Below, piece by piece: positions 43,387 through 56,270 of a stretch of DNA of 64,000 nucleotides. The stretch comes from Nevskiaceae bacterium (lineage in GTDB: Bacteria > Pseudomonadota > Gammaproteobacteria > Steroidobacterales > Steroidobacteraceae). The position numbers and the translations under genes were made by a program. Numbering within the stretch: position 1 is the first letter of the stretch; every line of letters begins with the position of its first letter. The stretch spans positions 434,001-498,000 of the forward strand of contig JACKOV010000002.1 of the NCBI GenBank assembly GCA_024234075.1, given 5' to 3'. The notes under the pieces were generated by a model, which saw nothing but the letters and a program-made list of their open reading frames with translations, searched no databases and was not told where the DNA came from.

Positions 43387-43851
43387 GGGCCCGATCTTAG
43401 TCGACAGCGGTGCGGCGAAGCTGCGGCCGGGTCTGTGGTATCGCGGCAACGAGAGCGGTGGCGCCGGTCTCGAAATCGCGCCTAGGGCTTCACCTAAGCC
43501 GTCATGTTCTGTGATGATCTGCTCGACGGGTACCATCGACAAGCGTTGCGCGATTGCAACATGGCGGTACCCCAGGAGCCGACCCCCCTCGTGTCCCTCG
43601 ATGGACATGGGGGAATTGCAACCGCTCGCCGCGCCGCCAGGCGCTGGAACGGGTGCAAGGGGATGGTGCTGCGCGGGTCGACGCCGCGACCGGCGCGCCC
43701 GTCGATGGCCACGAGGGGGGAAGGTTGTCCTGGAAATAAAGAAGGGACGTACTTTCGGTACGTCCCTTCGAGGGGAAGCCAGGGCGGAGTGCCGCGGGCG
43801 GCGACTCCGGTTGGCCATCAGCTCCGAATCAGCCGGGCATTCCCACCCGCA
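43387..43851. other. Gene-free stretch with REP-like palindrome
   Basis: This stretch of 465 bases between the racemase-family gene and a small minus-strand gene lacks a convincing coding region. Open frames run through it on both strands without ribosome binding sites or known domains. A perfect 12-bp palindrome lies at 43741-43769 and is listed separately. The part at 43497-43650 contains the partly inverted pair GGTACCATCG and CGGTACCCC, otherwise nothing recognisable. Confidence 0.45.
43741..43769. repeat. Perfect palindrome, REP-like element or terminator
   Basis: GAAGGGACGTAC (43741-43752) and GTACGTCCCTTC (43758-43769) are exact inverted repeats around the loop TTTCG. The form, a GC-containing 12-bp stem with GTAC next to the loop in an intergenic region, fits repetitive extragenic palindromes mobilised by RAYT transposases, although no RAYT gene is in the window. 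It could also end transcription from the minus-strand gene at 43852, though no T run follows. Only one copy is seen in this window. Confidence 0.6.
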
Positions 43852-44220
43852 TTATTCGCAGAGACTCTCCATGTAGCCCTGGGCGACCGGCGACAGCCGC
43901 TTCATGGCCAGCGCGCGTGCCTTGGGGGCGTCGAGGAGATGTTCGAGGGGGCCGGAGACCAGCATCCGGCGGACGCTCGGGTCCTTGCGGGAGACGGCTG
44001 CCATCTTGTTGAGGACGGTGAAGCCGCGGTTGATCTTGGAACGGGGGGTCCGGCGATGCTCGATCGAGCGCGCCAGATATTGCCCGAAACGCGAATAGAG
44101 AAAGTAGTCATCGTCTCCGACCTGGAATCGCGCCTCCGCGAAAAAGTCGGGAAAGTTCTTCTCGAGATACTGATTGACCTTCGAAAGACGCTGCCCATCA
44201 AGGGCGGACTGCTTTTTCAT
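43852..44220 (-). CDS. Uncharacterised small protein
   Basis: The protein has 122 residues from the ATG 44218-44220 (MKKQSALDGQRLSKVNQYLE). The chain is lysine/arginine-rich and less GC-typical than its neighbours: NFPDFFAEARFQVGDDDYFL, SIEHRRTPRSKINRGFTVLN, DPSVRRMLVSGPLEHLLDAP and a C-terminal KRLSPVAQGYMESL. The helical pattern faintly recalls the DUF7674-like proteins (a helix, then a VxxGxLExL segment), but I cannot confirm it. There is no signal peptide or catalytic motif. The composition suggests an acquired gene. The upstream 171 bases hold GGAGGTGTGG 15 bases before the ATG. Confidence 0.6.
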   Translation of the reverse strand: MKKQSALDGQRLSKVNQYLEKNFPDFFAEARFQVGDDDYFLYSRFGQYLARSIEHRRTPRSKINRGFTVLNKMAAVSRKDPSVRRMLVSGPLEHLLDAPKARALAMKRLSPVAQGYMESLCE

Positions 44221-44391
44221 TTCGGTCTTGCCACACCTCCAGGGGTCCAGAGAACCGTTTCCGGACGTCACGAGCGGTACCACACCTCGCAACGCGGCGC
44301 GAACGTTACGGTACGCAGTCCGGTGGTGCAATAGATCGCCGAAAAAATTTCTGTTGCGTCGTGATCACACGCGCACGGCGTGCCGCGGCGC

Positions 44392-44670
44392 TCACTCCGG
44401 ATCGATCGTGCGGCCGTTGCTCGCGGCGTTCTCGAAGGCATCGATGCGCGCCTTGCCGGCCGCCACCGAGGCCTCGATCTGCTGCCCGACCTGTGCCGCA
44501 ACCTCCGCCGGCGATCCGTTCGGGTCGATCGTGACGGCGTCATCGACACCTGCCGCGCGTGAGGCGGCCGCCGCCGCCTGGGCGGCGCTGTCGCCGGTTC
44601 CGTCGAGCTGCCGGGTCGCGAGCCAGGCCACCAATCCGACTGCGATCAATACGCCGATCAGACGCCACAT
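44392..44670 (-). CDS. Small single-span membrane protein
   Basis: The protein has 92 residues from the ATG 44668-44670, preceded by GGAGGGAGG at optimal spacing. Residues 2-19 (WRLIGVLIAVGLVAWLAT) form one membrane helix, after which the chain is Ala-rich and acidic with a predicted helix EVAAQVGQQIEASVAAGKAR. The C terminus reads NGRTIDPE. It resembles no named family that I recognise. It is divergent from the MFS gene 201 bases away and separated from the minus-strand gene at 43852-44220 by 171 bases. Confidence 0.65.
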   Translation of the reverse strand: MWRLIGVLIAVGLVAWLATRQLDGTGDSAAQAAAAASRAAGVDDAVTIDPNGSPAEVAAQVGQQIEASVAAGKARIDAFENAASNGRTIDPE

Positions 44671-44871
44671 CGCTCGCCTCCCTCCGCCGCATCGGGCGGA
44701 ACCTGTTGCTGCTGCCGAGCATGCGAGCCCCCGCCGGCACCCTGCAAGCACAGGGCGGCGAAACCTCGAACTCCGGCACGGTAGATCGTTTCGTCCGGTG
44801 GCCTCCGGCCACCGTCCTCTGGTGCCGCTGGGGCGCTTGGCTGAAGATGCGGCGTGGGGCAGGGGCGGGAT

Positions 44872-46182
44872 ATGGATGCTGCGATCGAGCGTCGCGAATC
44901 CTGGCTGAACCGCGTGTTCGGCCGGCGACCGGGGATTTTCTTCGTTTGCCTGTTCGCCTGGACTCTGACCAATCTCGACCAGTCCCTGTTCGGTTATGCC
45001 ATTCCCGGCATCCTGGCCGAGTTCCAGTTGCCGCTGGAAGCGGCGGGCACGATCCTGACCATCAGCTTCGTGTTCGCCGCCTTGCTGATCGTCTGTGCCG
45101 GCGTCGCGGCCGATCGCTGGGGCCGCGGACCGGTGCTGACGGTGCTGCTGGCCAGCTCGGCGGTGTTCGTCGGTCTGCAGGGTTTTGCCGCCACGGTCGT
45201 GATGCTGACGCTGTTCCGCGCGCTCGGTTTCGGGCTGAGCGGCGGGTTGTCGCCGATCACCAATGCGCTGGTGGTGGAGAACGCGGCCGATCGCTACCGC
45301 GGGGTGGCGATGGGCCTGTTGCAATGCGGCTATCCGCTAGGCTGGCTGCTCGCCTCGCTGTTGGCGGCGCCGCTGCTGGCGCGGTACGACTGGCGGGTGG
45401 CCTGTTTCGTGGGTTTCATCGTCGTGCCGCTGGCGATCCCCATCGGTTTCTATCTCGCGCGAAGCCGTGACGGCGATGCGACGCGCGTCCGCCTGGATGC
45501 AGCGGCCCGGTCGAGCATCGATCCCCACGGTGCTGCCGGCCGTGACCCTGGCACGGCCCCCGATACCGGCGCCGGCCGGATCCGCCGGCTGTTCGATGCC
45601 GAGTACCGTGGTCGCAGCCTGGCCAGCATGTTGCTGTTCTTCGCTTTCGGCGGTGCTTATGCCGGCTCGGCGTTCTTTTTCCCGACTTTTTTCGCCCAAG
45701 AGCGGGGCTACACCCCGGCGGACGCCTCGCTGCTGGTGGGCCTGTCCAACGGCATCGCCGTGATCGGTTATGTCGGTGCCGCGCTGCTGGGCGAGTTCGT
45801 CTGGCCGCGCCGCAGCGTGTTCGTGATCTGGGTGGTCGGCGGTGCGCTGGCCCTGCTCGGCCTGTTGTGGGCCTCGTCCGGCCGCAGTGCCGATCTGCTG
45901 TGGTTCGCCGTCATGGCGACCATGTTCTATGGTTCCCAGGCAGTGGTTCCGGTGCTGATCGCCGAGCTCTACCCGACGCAAGTGCGCGCCTCGGCGCTGG
46001 CGATCTGCGCTTCCGCACCGCTGAGCATCGGTTTCGCCGTGTTTCCGATGGTCGTGCCACAAGTGGTGGCCCGGGCCGGCTGGCAGCTGGGATTGAGTTA
46101 CGTCGTGGTGCCGCTGCTGGTGATCGCAGCTGTCGCCGCCCTTTGCCTGCCCAATCGGCGTTCCGGCTTGCCGGTCGACTGA
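44872..46182 (+). CDS. Major facilitator superfamily transporter
   Basis: The protein has 436 residues from the ATG at 44872 (MDAAIERRESW), behind GGGGCGGG. Twelve membrane helices are predicted, with the MFS marks LTNLDQSLFGYAIPGILAEF (helix 1), GVAADRWGRGPVLTV (loop 2-3), LFRALGFGLSGGLSPITNAL (helix 4) and ERGYTPADASLLVGLSNGIA. The central loop (about 205-240) is hydrophilic. The family resembles metabolite:H+ symporter and sialic/hydroxy-acid carriers, but the substrate is unknown. It is convergent with cdsA, and no strong terminator is visible in the 58-base gap. Confidence 0.88.
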   Translation: MDAAIERRESWLNRVFGRRPGIFFVCLFAWTLTNLDQSLFGYAIPGILAEFQLPLEAAGTILTISFVFAALLIVCAGVAADRWGRGPVLTVLLASSAVFVGLQGFAATVVMLTLFRALGFGLSGGLSPITNALVVENAADRYRGVAMGLLQCGYPLGWLLASLLAAPLLARYDWRVACFVGFIVVPLAIPIGFYLARSRDGDATRVRLDAAARSSIDPHGAAGRDPGTAPDTGAGRIRRLFDAEYRGRSLASMLLFFAFGGAYAGSAFFFPTFFAQERGYTPADASLLVGLSNGIAVIGYVGAALLGEFVWPRRSVFVIWVVGGALALLGLLWASSGRSADLLWFAVMATMFYGSQAVVPVLIAELYPTQVRASALAICASAPLSIGFAVFPMVVPQVVARAGWQLGLSYVVVPLLVIAAVAALCLPNRRSGLPVD

Positions 46183-46240
46183 CACTCGAAGCGAGCGGAT
46201 TGCCCGGGGAGATGCCGCGATACGCCATCCGGCCGCGGGC

Positions 46241-47200
46241 TCAAGGCAAGGCGTAGAAATAGCGTACGAGGTGAAAGAACACCGGCGCGGCGAAGCACAC
46301 CGAATCCAGCCGGTCGAGCATGCCGCCGTGCCCTTCGATCATCACGCCCCAGTCCTTGGCACCCAGGCTGCGCTTGACGGCCGATAGCGTCAGGCCGCCG
46401 AGGAATCCCATGACCACGATCGCGGCCGCCATCGCCGCCGCGACCGCCGGTGTGAACGGCGTGATCCACCACATCGCCGCGCCGAATGCCGTCGCCGCGA
46501 GGCCGCCGCCGACGAAGCCTTCGACGGTTTTCGACGGGCTGACCACCGGTGCGATCCTGGTGCGGCCGAACAGTTTGCCGAACACGTACTGCATCACGTC
46601 GCTGATCTGCACCACGAACAGCAGGTAGAACAGCAGCAGCGCATTCCGCCCGGTGAACCCCGGAATCTGCAGCAGCAACAGGGCCGGTGCATGGCTCAGG
46701 CAGTAGACCGTGATCATCAGACCCCACTGCAGCTTGGCGGTGCGCGCCAGGAAGTCCTGTACGTCGCCACGCAGCGCGGCGATGGCCGGCAGCAGCAGGA
46801 AGGCGTAGACCGGCACGAATATCGCGAACATGCCGTAGCGTTCGACGCCGATCAGGAAGAACTGCGCCGGCACGATCACGAAAAAAGCCAGCGACAGCGG
46901 CAGCCGGTCGCCATCGCGTGTCGGCGTCAGGGTCACGAACTCGCGCAATGCGAACCAGGCCATCAGGCCGAACACCAGCAGCGTGAGCGTGCGTCCGAGC
47001 AGGAAGGCCACGGCCAGCACCGCCACCATGACCCACCAGGCGTTGATCCGCTCGACGAGATTGCGGATCGTGTCGACGGCCGCCGGCGTGCTGGCGCGTC
47101 GCGACAAACCCCAGCCGATGCCGGAGGCTATGGCGAGCAACGCCGCCAGGCCGCCGAACAACACCCATAGTTCGGGATTCTGTCCGATGAGCTCAGGCAT
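46241..47200 (-). CDS. CDP-diacylglycerol synthase-like phosphatidate cytidylyltransferase
   Basis: The protein has 319 residues from the ATG 47198-47200 (a longer start at 47218 is possible), with about eight membrane spans. The cytidylyltransferase signature is present: LSAVKRSLGAKDWGVMIEGH followed by GGMLDRLDS. The family makes CDP-diacylglycerol from CTP and phosphatidic acid. It overlaps the acyltransferase gene by 8 bases, and with the CDP-alcohol phosphotransferase gene it forms a three-gene set like Escherichia coli ynbABC. It is probably not the housekeeping cdsA, which usually sits with bamA/uppS. Confidence 0.88.
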   Translation of the reverse strand: MPELIGQNPELWVLFGGLAALLAIASGIGWGLSRRASTPAAVDTIRNLVERINAWWVMVAVLAVAFLLGRTLTLLVFGLMAWFALREFVTLTPTRDGDRLPLSLAFFVIVPAQFFLIGVERYGMFAIFVPVYAFLLLPAIAALRGDVQDFLARTAKLQWGLMITVYCLSHAPALLLLQIPGFTGRNALLLFYLLFVVQISDVMQYVFGKLFGRTRIAPVVSPSKTVEGFVGGGLAATAFGAAMWWITPFTPAVAAAMAAAIVVMGFLGGLTLSAVKRSLGAKDWGVMIEGHGGMLDRLDSVCFAAPVFFHLVRYFYALP

Positions 47201-47846
47201 GCTCCGCCCCCGTGGCATCGGCGGCCTGATCGGTCTCTGTCACTCCGCCCAATGTCATGACGGCCGCGCGGGCCCGCGCCAGGAAGGCGTTGCGGGGCTC
47301 TCCGTCGATCCGCGCCAGCGGTGCGCCGAAACGCACCGTGCAGACCATCGGCACCGGCAGCAGCGAACCTTTCGGCAAGGCGCGATGCAGGTTGTCGAGA
47401 TAGACGGGCAGCAGTTCGACTGCGGGGAATTCCAGCGCCAGTCGATGCAGGCCGCCGCGAAAGCGTGCCGGCGCCGCGCGGGTGCCGCGCGTGCCCTCCG
47501 GAAAGAGGATCAGCGAGTCGCCGGCGCGCAAGGCCGCGCGCAACGGCTCCAGCGGATCCATGGTTGCCTGCTCGCGCGCCCGGTCGATCAACACCGCGCC
47601 CAGGGCGCGGGTGGCGAGATAGCGCCGCAGTCCGCGGCCCCAGTAGTCGCGCGCCGCGACCGGTCGCGTGCGTCGCCGCAACGTGTAGGGCAGCGCAGCC
47701 CAGATCGCCAGCGTGTCGATATGGCTGGTGTGGTTCGCGAAATAGATCCGCTGCGCGTCCGTGCGGGGGTGGATGCCGAACCAGCGCCCGTAGGCGCCGA
47801 CCAGCAGCTTGACCACTCCGACGAGCAGTGCGCTGGAAGGTCGCAT
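47193..47846 (-). CDS. 1-acylglycerol-3-phosphate acyltransferase (PlsC family)
   Basis: The protein has 217 residues. The acyltransferase motifs are NHTSHID at 38-44 (the catalytic H-x4-D), RALGAVLIDRAR, LILFPEGTRGTR at about 113-124 and ELLPVYLDNL with the fourth motif Pro. There is an N-terminal hydrophobic stretch but no second clear span. The enzyme acylates lysophosphatidic acid to phosphatidic acid, the substrate of the following CDP-diacylglycerol synthase gene, whose start it overlaps by 8 bases. Confidence 0.9.
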   Translation of the reverse strand: MRPSSALLVGVVKLLVGAYGRWFGIHPRTDAQRIYFANHTSHIDTLAIWAALPYTLRRRTRPVAARDYWGRGLRRYLATRALGAVLIDRAREQATMDPLEPLRAALRAGDSLILFPEGTRGTRAAPARFRGGLHRLALEFPAVELLPVYLDNLHRALPKGSLLPVPMVCTVRFGAPLARIDGEPRNAFLARARAAVMTLGGVTETDQAADATGAEHA

Positions 47847-47850
47847 CGAT

Positions 47851-48501
47851 TCAGCGCGCCCGCAGCTGTCTGGCGATCGCCAGCAAGCGCGTGCCGCAGG
47901 TCAGCAAGGCGCCGATCGCAATCACCCACAGCGCGAGCCGCAGCACCTGCGCTTCGCTGCGCCAGGCCCATTCGATCACGCCGAGCAGGCAGGCGAGCGT
48001 CATCACGGCCATGCGATGCGGTTTCGCCTGCGGTCCGCGAAAATCCTGCGCGAGGCCCAAGGTGCCGCCGAGCACGCGGATGTAGGCGGTAAGTGCCGCG
48101 GCCAGTGCCGCCAGCCAGCCGAGCCAGTCGAGGCCGACGGCGTAGCCGAGCGCCACCAGGAACATCGAGTCGGCAATCCGGTCCGGCACCTCGTTGTAGA
48201 GTGCGCCGACTTTCGACCGGCAGCCGCCTTCGACCGCGACCATGCCGTCGAGCAGGTTGCACAGCAACCGCAGTTGTATGCCGGCTGCGCAGGCCAGCAG
48301 TCCCCAGGGCCAGCGCCACCACAGCAGCGCGGCGCTGCCTGCGGCCGCGCACAGCAGCGAAGCGATGGAGATCGAGTCGGCCGTCAGTCCGGCGCGTACG
48401 GCTGCCGTGGACAGGTGCGCGGCCCAGCGCGTCGAACGGCTCTTCAGGGGACGCCGGGCATCGGGGGAGGGCGCAGGGGGGTCGTGATCGGGGCCGGCCA
48501 T
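47851..48501 (-). CDS. CDP-alcohol phosphatidyltransferase family protein
   Basis: The protein has 216 residues and six predicted spans. The family motif D-G-x2-A-R-x8-G-x3-D-x3-D is seen as NLLDGMVAVEGGCRSKVGAL, then YNEVPDRIADS. The usual AR pair reads AVE, so the first part of the motif is slightly altered. The enzyme would join a CDP-diacylglycerol with an alcohol such as glycerol phosphate, inositol phosphate or serine. plsC and the cytidylyltransferase gene follow after 4 bases and an 8-base overlap. Together they could make a special phospholipid. The alcohol is unknown. Confidence 0.88.
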   Translation of the reverse strand: MAGPDHDPPAPSPDARRPLKSRSTRWAAHLSTAAVRAGLTADSISIASLLCAAAGSAALLWWRWPWGLLACAAGIQLRLLCNLLDGMVAVEGGCRSKVGALYNEVPDRIADSMFLVALGYAVGLDWLGWLAALAAALTAYIRVLGGTLGLAQDFRGPQAKPHRMAVMTLACLLGVIEWAWRSEAQVLRLALWVIAIGALLTCGTRLLAIARQLRAR

Positions 48502-48612
48502 GGCTCAGGATCTTAGTGCAGCGGCTGCGGATCTGCTGCAACGCGCGCCGGGTGGGCGAGGCGGGCCGGGTCAGGCCCGACCGGGCGGCGCGGCAACGCC
48601 GACGATTCGCCG

Positions 48613-48876
48613 TCAGTACGATTCCGGAACCGGGGGCTGCCCATGCCGCGCGCGCAGCGCGTCCGGCAGGAACGGCCGCGCGACCGGATCGCGCGAGATC
48701 TCGACCTGCTCCTGCGTCCAGTTGTTCTCCAGCGGCGCGCCGATGGTGCGGATCAGCGCGAGATTGCCGTGGCGGGTGCCATACGGGCCGTGCGCGATTC
48801 CGGGTGGACGCCAGAAATAGGCCCCTTCGCGCATCCGTTCGACGTTGCTCAGATAGTCGCCCGAGAGCAGGAACAT
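48613..48876 (-). pseudogene. C-terminal fragment of a cupin/DUF4437-like protein
   Basis: The 87-residue frame begins LLSGDYLSNVERMREGAYFW and continues RPPGIAHGPYGTRHGNLALI and RTIGAPLENNWTQEQVEI. This is the conserved C-terminal cupin strand set with the GDYLSN and WRPPGxxHGP motifs. Intact proteins are about twice as long or more and begin with another cupin half. Here an in-frame TAG stands directly before the ATG at 48876, so the N-terminal part is lost. No ribosome binding site is present. It may be untranslated. Confidence 0.65.
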
Positions 48877-48994
48877 CTACTCCGACGGTGCCACTCGCGT
48901 CCGGATTCGCCCATACGGGTGAACCGAGGGTTGCCCATCGAAACAGGTAGTCGGAATGCTGCGGCCGCGCATCTGCCTGGCGTCGGTTCGCGCT

Positions 48995-49390
48995 TCACCT
49001 CAACCGCAGGATCCGCGGCACCCGCTCGAACCCGGGATCGAAGCTGAATACTTGCTCGATGCCGTGCCGCTGCATCGCCGCCACGTGCATCGCCACCCGA
49101 ACCGTCAGCCCCGGATACTGCAGCACCACCTGCTTCGCTCCCTCGACCGTGGTGCGATCCACCGGCAGCACCTCGTCCACGACCGCCTGCAGCAGATCGA
49201 ATGCCGCCTGGATGTATCCCTTGCGTTCCAGCGCGACATACCGGTGCAGGATCTCGTTCATGACCTCTGCGTCGGTGACCAGCCGCACGCGGTCCGCCAC
49301 GAGCTGTTCGAGCCGCCGCTGCGCATCGACCTTGTTCGGATGCGCTGCGCCGACCAGGTACATCGCGATGTTGGAGTCGATGAACACCAC
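48995..49390 (-). CDS. PIN-domain ribonuclease toxin (VapC-like)
   Basis: The 131-residue PIN protein has the first acidic residue in FIDSNIAMYL (Asp5), the second in MNEILHRYVAL and the late one in VFSFDPGFERVP. The central acidic residue normally in RDALHLA is replaced: the segment reads VRVAMHVAAMQRHGIEQ, with Val at the Asp position. VapC toxins cut tRNA or rRNA with Mg2+ held by four acidic residues, so this copy may have weak or lost activity. It lies 3 bases after the antitoxin gene. Confidence 0.85.
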   Translation of the reverse strand: MVFIDSNIAMYLVGAAHPNKVDAQRRLEQLVADRVRLVTDAEVMNEILHRYVALERKGYIQAAFDLLQAVVDEVLPVDRTTVEGAKQVVLQYPGLTVRVAMHVAAMQRHGIEQVFSFDPGFERVPRILRLR

Positions 49391-49393
49391 GGC

Positions 49394-49690
49394 TCAGTAC
49401 CCTCCGCCCGACGAGTCCGATCCGGATCCCATCCCTGGGCCCGGCCCCGTGAGGTAGCCGCGTTCCACCTCCGTGCCGATCCGTTCGATCTGGCCCACCG
49501 GCCCGGTGTGCCGGACCGCTGCCCGGATCGCATCCAGCTTGCGGTCGACGTTCCCCGCCGCTTCCTGCCGCCGCGCAGCCAGCAGGGCTCGGCGCACCCA
49601 TTCGGCCACCGTGACTCCGCGGGCCGCTGCCGCCTGCTGCAGGGCGGCGTAGTCCGCGTCCTCGAGCAGAACCTGTAGTCTTTTTGTCAT
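49394..49690 (-). CDS. Ribbon-helix-helix antitoxin (VapB/CopG-like)
   Basis: The 98-residue protein opens with the RHH strand and helices MTKRLQVLLEDADYAALQQA and ARGVTVAEWVRRALLAARRQ. The middle is helical. The C-terminal tail GPGPGMGSGSDSSGGGY is flexible and presumably wraps the toxin. It precedes the PIN toxin by 3 bases. The 30 bases upstream carry three copies of a half-site ATGAGT that fit autoregulation by the RHH dimer. Confidence 0.86.
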   Translation of the reverse strand: MTKRLQVLLEDADYAALQQAAAARGVTVAEWVRRALLAARRQEAAGNVDRKLDAIRAAVRHTGPVGQIERIGTEVERGYLTGPGPGMGSGSDSSGGGY

Positions 49691-49694
49691 GTAT

Positions 49695-49723
49695 ATGAGT
49701 ATGAATGACTCATCTGCATGAGT
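49695..49723. promoter_or_regulatory. Toxin-antitoxin operator with three half-sites
   Basis: ATGAGT (49695-49700) and ACTCAT (49708-49713) are exact inverted repeats, and a third copy ATGAGT lies at 49718-49723. They start 4 bases upstream of the antitoxin ATG (49690). Such sites bind RHH antitoxin or toxin-antitoxin complexes and repress the operon. The region also lies about 20 bases from the -35 element of gltB, so binding might affect that promoter too. Confidence 0.6.
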
Positions 49724-49741
49724 AAATAACGCCGAAATCCT

Positions 49742-49770
49742 TTGGAGCGCTCAAATCCCGCTTGTATAGT
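49742..49770 (+). promoter_or_regulatory. Candidate gltBD promoter
   Basis: TTGGAG (49742-49747) and TATAGT (49765-49770) are separated by 17 bases. The -10 matches the sigma-70 consensus at five of six positions. It lies 46 bases before the gltB ATG, with AAGGAG as ribosome binding site. The promoter lies between the toxin-antitoxin operator and gltB. Confidence 0.55.
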
Positions 49771-49816
49771 CCTGCTCCTCGCTGCGGCGAGTGACCTAAA
49801 GGTAAGGAGTACGCCG

Positions 49817-54436
<4,620 letters not shown>

Positions 54437-54459
54437 GAACGAGAAGAAGAGACGACGTC

Positions 54460-55950
54460 ATGGGTAAACCTACCGGTTTCATCGAATACCTGCGCGAACT
54501 GCCGCTCGATCGCTCGCCGAGCGAGCGCGTGCGAGACTGGAACGAGTTCCATCACCACATGGACGACAAGGGCCTGCGCACCCAGGCCGCGCGCTGCATG
54601 GATTGCGGCGTGCCGTTCTGCCACACGGGCAAGCTGATGAACGGCGGCGCTTCCGGCTGCCCGGTCAACAACCTGATCCCGGAGTGGAACGACCTCGTCT
54701 ATCGCGGGCTGTGGCGCGAGGCGCTCGATCGTCTGCATCGCACCAACAACTTCCCGGAGTTCACCGGGCGGGTCTGCCCCGCGCCCTGCGAAGGCTCCTG
54801 CGTGCTGGGTATCAATGCGCCGCCCGTGACCATCAAGAACCTCGAGAACTCCATCATCGAAAAAGGCTGGGAAGAGGGCTGGGTACTGCCGCAAGCCCCG
54901 GAGCGCCGCACCGGCAAGACCGTCGCGGTCGTCGGTTCCGGTCCCGCCGGCCTTGCGGCGGCGGCCCAGCTGAACAGGGCCGGCCACAGTGTCACCGTGC
55001 TCGAGCGCGCCAATCGTCCAGGCGGTTTGCTGACCTACGGCATCCCGAACATGAAGCTCGACAAGCGCCAGATCGTCGAACGCCGCATCAAGCTGATGGA
55101 GCAGGAGGGCATCAAGTTCGTCTGCAATGCCAATGTCGGCGACAACGTCGAGGCCAATCTGCTGCTGAAGGACTTCGATGCGGTCGTGCTTTGCACCGGC
55201 GCCACGCAGCCGCGTGATCTGGCCATCGGAGGTCGTCAGCTCGCCGGTGTGAATTTCGCGATGGACTACCTGACCGAGGCCACCCAGGCCCTGCTCGACA
55301 AGAAGCCCAAGGATGCCGGAATCCACGCCCAGGGTCTCGACGTCATCGTGATCGGTGGCGGCGACACCGGTACCGACTGCGTCGGCACCGCGATGCGCCA
55401 GGGTTGCCGCACGCTGACCCAGTTCGAGATCATGCCCAAGGCACCGCTCGAACGTGCCGCCGACAATCCCTGGCCGGAGTGGCCGCGGGTCTACAAGATG
55501 GACTACGGGCAGGAAGAGGCGGCCGCCCGGTTTGGCGCCGACCCGCGCGTCTACCTGACCACCATCAAGCGCTTCATCGCCGACGATCAGGCCGCCGACA
55601 AGCTCGCCGCGATCGAGACCGTGCAGGTGAAATGGGACAAGACGCCGAGCGGCGGTTACGCGCCGGTCGAAGTCCCCGGCTCGGAAAAGACCCTGCCCGC
55701 CCAGCTCGTATTGCTGGCCATGGGGTTTCTCGGCCCCGGAACCGGCGTGCTCAAGGAGATGGGCCTCGAACTCGATGCCCGCACCAACATCAAGGCCGAC
55801 TACGAAAAGTACGCGACCAACAAGAAGGGCGTATTCGCGGCCGGTGATTGCCGCCGTGGCCAGAGTCTCGTGGTTTGGGCCATCAACGAAGGCCGGGGCG
55901 CCGCCCGTGAGTGCGATCGGTATCTGATGGGGCAGACCGATTTGCCGTGA
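54460..55950 (+). CDS. gltD: Glutamate synthase (NADPH) small chain
   Basis: The 496-residue protein has two [4Fe-4S]-binding cysteine groups: RCMDCGVPFCHTG with SGCPVNN, and RVCPAPCEGSCVLG. The FAD-binding motif is VAVVGSGPAGLAAAAQL and the NADPH-binding motif VIVIGGGDTGTDCVGTAMRQ. It supplies electrons from NADPH to the large chain for ammonia assimilation (GOGAT). GAAGAAGAGA precedes the ATG. The stop is followed by 320 gene-free bases and then transposase remains. Confidence 0.97.
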   Translation: MGKPTGFIEYLRELPLDRSPSERVRDWNEFHHHMDDKGLRTQAARCMDCGVPFCHTGKLMNGGASGCPVNNLIPEWNDLVYRGLWREALDRLHRTNNFPEFTGRVCPAPCEGSCVLGINAPPVTIKNLENSIIEKGWEEGWVLPQAPERRTGKTVAVVGSGPAGLAAAAQLNRAGHSVTVLERANRPGGLLTYGIPNMKLDKRQIVERRIKLMEQEGIKFVCNANVGDNVEANLLLKDFDAVVLCTGATQPRDLAIGGRQLAGVNFAMDYLTEATQALLDKKPKDAGIHAQGLDVIVIGGGDTGTDCVGTAMRQGCRTLTQFEIMPKAPLERAADNPWPEWPRVYKMDYGQEEAAARFGADPRVYLTTIKRFIADDQAADKLAAIETVQVKWDKTPSGGYAPVEVPGSEKTLPAQLVLLAMGFLGPGTGVLKEMGLELDARTNIKADYEKYATNKKGVFAAGDCRRGQSLVVWAINEGRGAARECDRYLMGQTDLP

Positions 55951-56270
55951 TCGGCTGATCCTTCGGTTCCGGGAGTGCCGCTCGTGCTCACTCAGGCGTG
56001 AACTGTCGTGCCGCGTATCGTGGTCCGCGCGACGATCTCATGGCATGTGCGCGCCCTGCGCCGGAACTCCTTGCTCAGCCGATCGTCGCCCGCGAGCCGG
56101 GCTCAGTAGCCGAGTGCGAGCGCGTGGGCGTGTGGCCAGTGTAACCCCTCCCTCCCCACCCTCGTTTTCCGGACCATTTGGAAGTAGAGGAATAACAGGG
56201 TGATTCAAAACGCCCCTCTTGAGCGTGTTGCGAGAGATAATGGAGCGCATCTCGGAACCGAGCTGACCCG
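55951..56270. other. Gene-free stretch after gltD
   Basis: These 320 bases contain no gene I can support. A minus-strand open frame (56038-56349) runs into the transposase remnant and has no recognisable domain. The section CCCCTCCCTCCCCACC near 56144 and the AT-richer bases around 56170-56215 may be part of the left end of the IS1182-type element, but I could not define the inverted repeat. No terminator with a T run is seen for gltBD. Confidence 0.4.

Noticed and set aside
43494..43818. Open frames on both strands across the REP-like palindrome
   Set aside because: The translations are partly produced by the palindrome itself and show no similarity or start signals. The minus frame is only an upstream extension of the racemase gene.
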